A DNA stretch of 64,000 nucleotides from Callipepla californica brunnescens. Taxonomy: Eukaryota; Chordata; Aves; Galliformes; Odontophoridae. Below the pieces are notes generated by a model. It did not search any database and was not told the origin of the DNA. It worked only from the letters and a program-made list of their open reading frames with translations. The DNA lies in contig JALIRH010000004.1 in assembly GCA_023055505.1 (NCBI GenBank), forward strand, positions 17,479,368 to 17,543,367, in the 5' to 3' direction. Shown here piece by piece: positions 63,923 through 64,000 of this stretch; the first letter of the stretch is position 1, and each line of letters starts with the position of its first letter. The position numbers and the translations under genes were made by a program.

Positions 63923-64000
63923 GCTGTAAGAATTTCACTCAGATTTGCTGCATAATTAATTTTAGTTACTAATTTGCCAGAGAGAATCTCAGATATCTCT

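Larger units (their letters stand above)
56279..64000. other. Unassigned AT-rich noncoding sequence to the right edge
   Basis: It contains the poly(T) and (CAAA)n tracts, a short GATGATGATGATGAT run near 59,972 and a GC-richer patch near 59,280-59,400. Frames of 60-104 codons show no recognisable domains. No transposon was identified. Confidence 0.5.

Noticed and set aside
1..64000. rRNA, tRNA, bacterial or viral gene clusters
   Set aside because: No tRNA A/B box pair with a cloverleaf, no rRNA core words and no long uninterrupted coding frames were seen on either strand. Retroviral content is limited to LTR sequence.

Overview
The window is noncoding DNA from a bird, most likely a galliform close to chicken. 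This call rests on its repeats. It has several 3'-truncated CR1 retrotransposon copies with the usual 3' tail, two mariner elements that look like the chicken family Galluhop, and a solo LTR that resembles a chicken endogenous-retrovirus LTR. It also holds a few worn MIR-type ancient SINE fragments. The sequence is AT-rich and CpG-poor. I found no rRNA, tRNA, CRISPR array or convincing protein-coding exon. It reads as an intergenic desert or the inside of a very large intron.

Layout. 1-16.3 kb is mostly unassigned AT-rich sequence, with a GT-rich patch near 1.4-1.56 kb, a probable old CR1/L3-like fragment at 9.34-9.52 kb and long A-tracts. 16.3-37.3 kb carries three clear CR1 tails (16.33-16.69 kb minus, 27.36-27.61 kb minus, 28.35-28.55 kb plus) and a worn fourth (37.12-37.28 kb plus). 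The same stretch has MIR-like fossils near 32.9 and 35.5 kb, a polypyrimidine/(GT)n block at 36.93-37.01 kb, and an unexplained open frame at 17.35-17.70 kb. 39.65-40.97 kb is a full-length but dead mariner on the minus strand. 42.65-42.96 kb is a compound pentanucleotide array, (GAGAA)27 followed by (AAAAG)28, that is all purine on the plus strand except for one T. 51.2-52.1 kb has a perfect 15-bp-stem hairpin followed by a CpG-enriched patch that could be a conserved regulatory element. 54.15-54.68 kb is a complete solo LTR with a 5-bp target duplication, followed by a second LTR-like block. 55.75-56.28 kb is an internally deleted copy of the same mariner family. The rest, to 64 kb, is unassigned.

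No genes act together here. The history that can be read is one of transposition and decay: ancient SINEs and CR1, then mariner DNA transposons, an endogenous-retrovirus LTR that lost its body by LTR-LTR recombination, and simple-repeat expansion. Family names come from recognition by eye. The structural claims (terminal inverted repeats, TA and ACCAC duplications, repeat counts, hairpin arms) are read directly from the bases.
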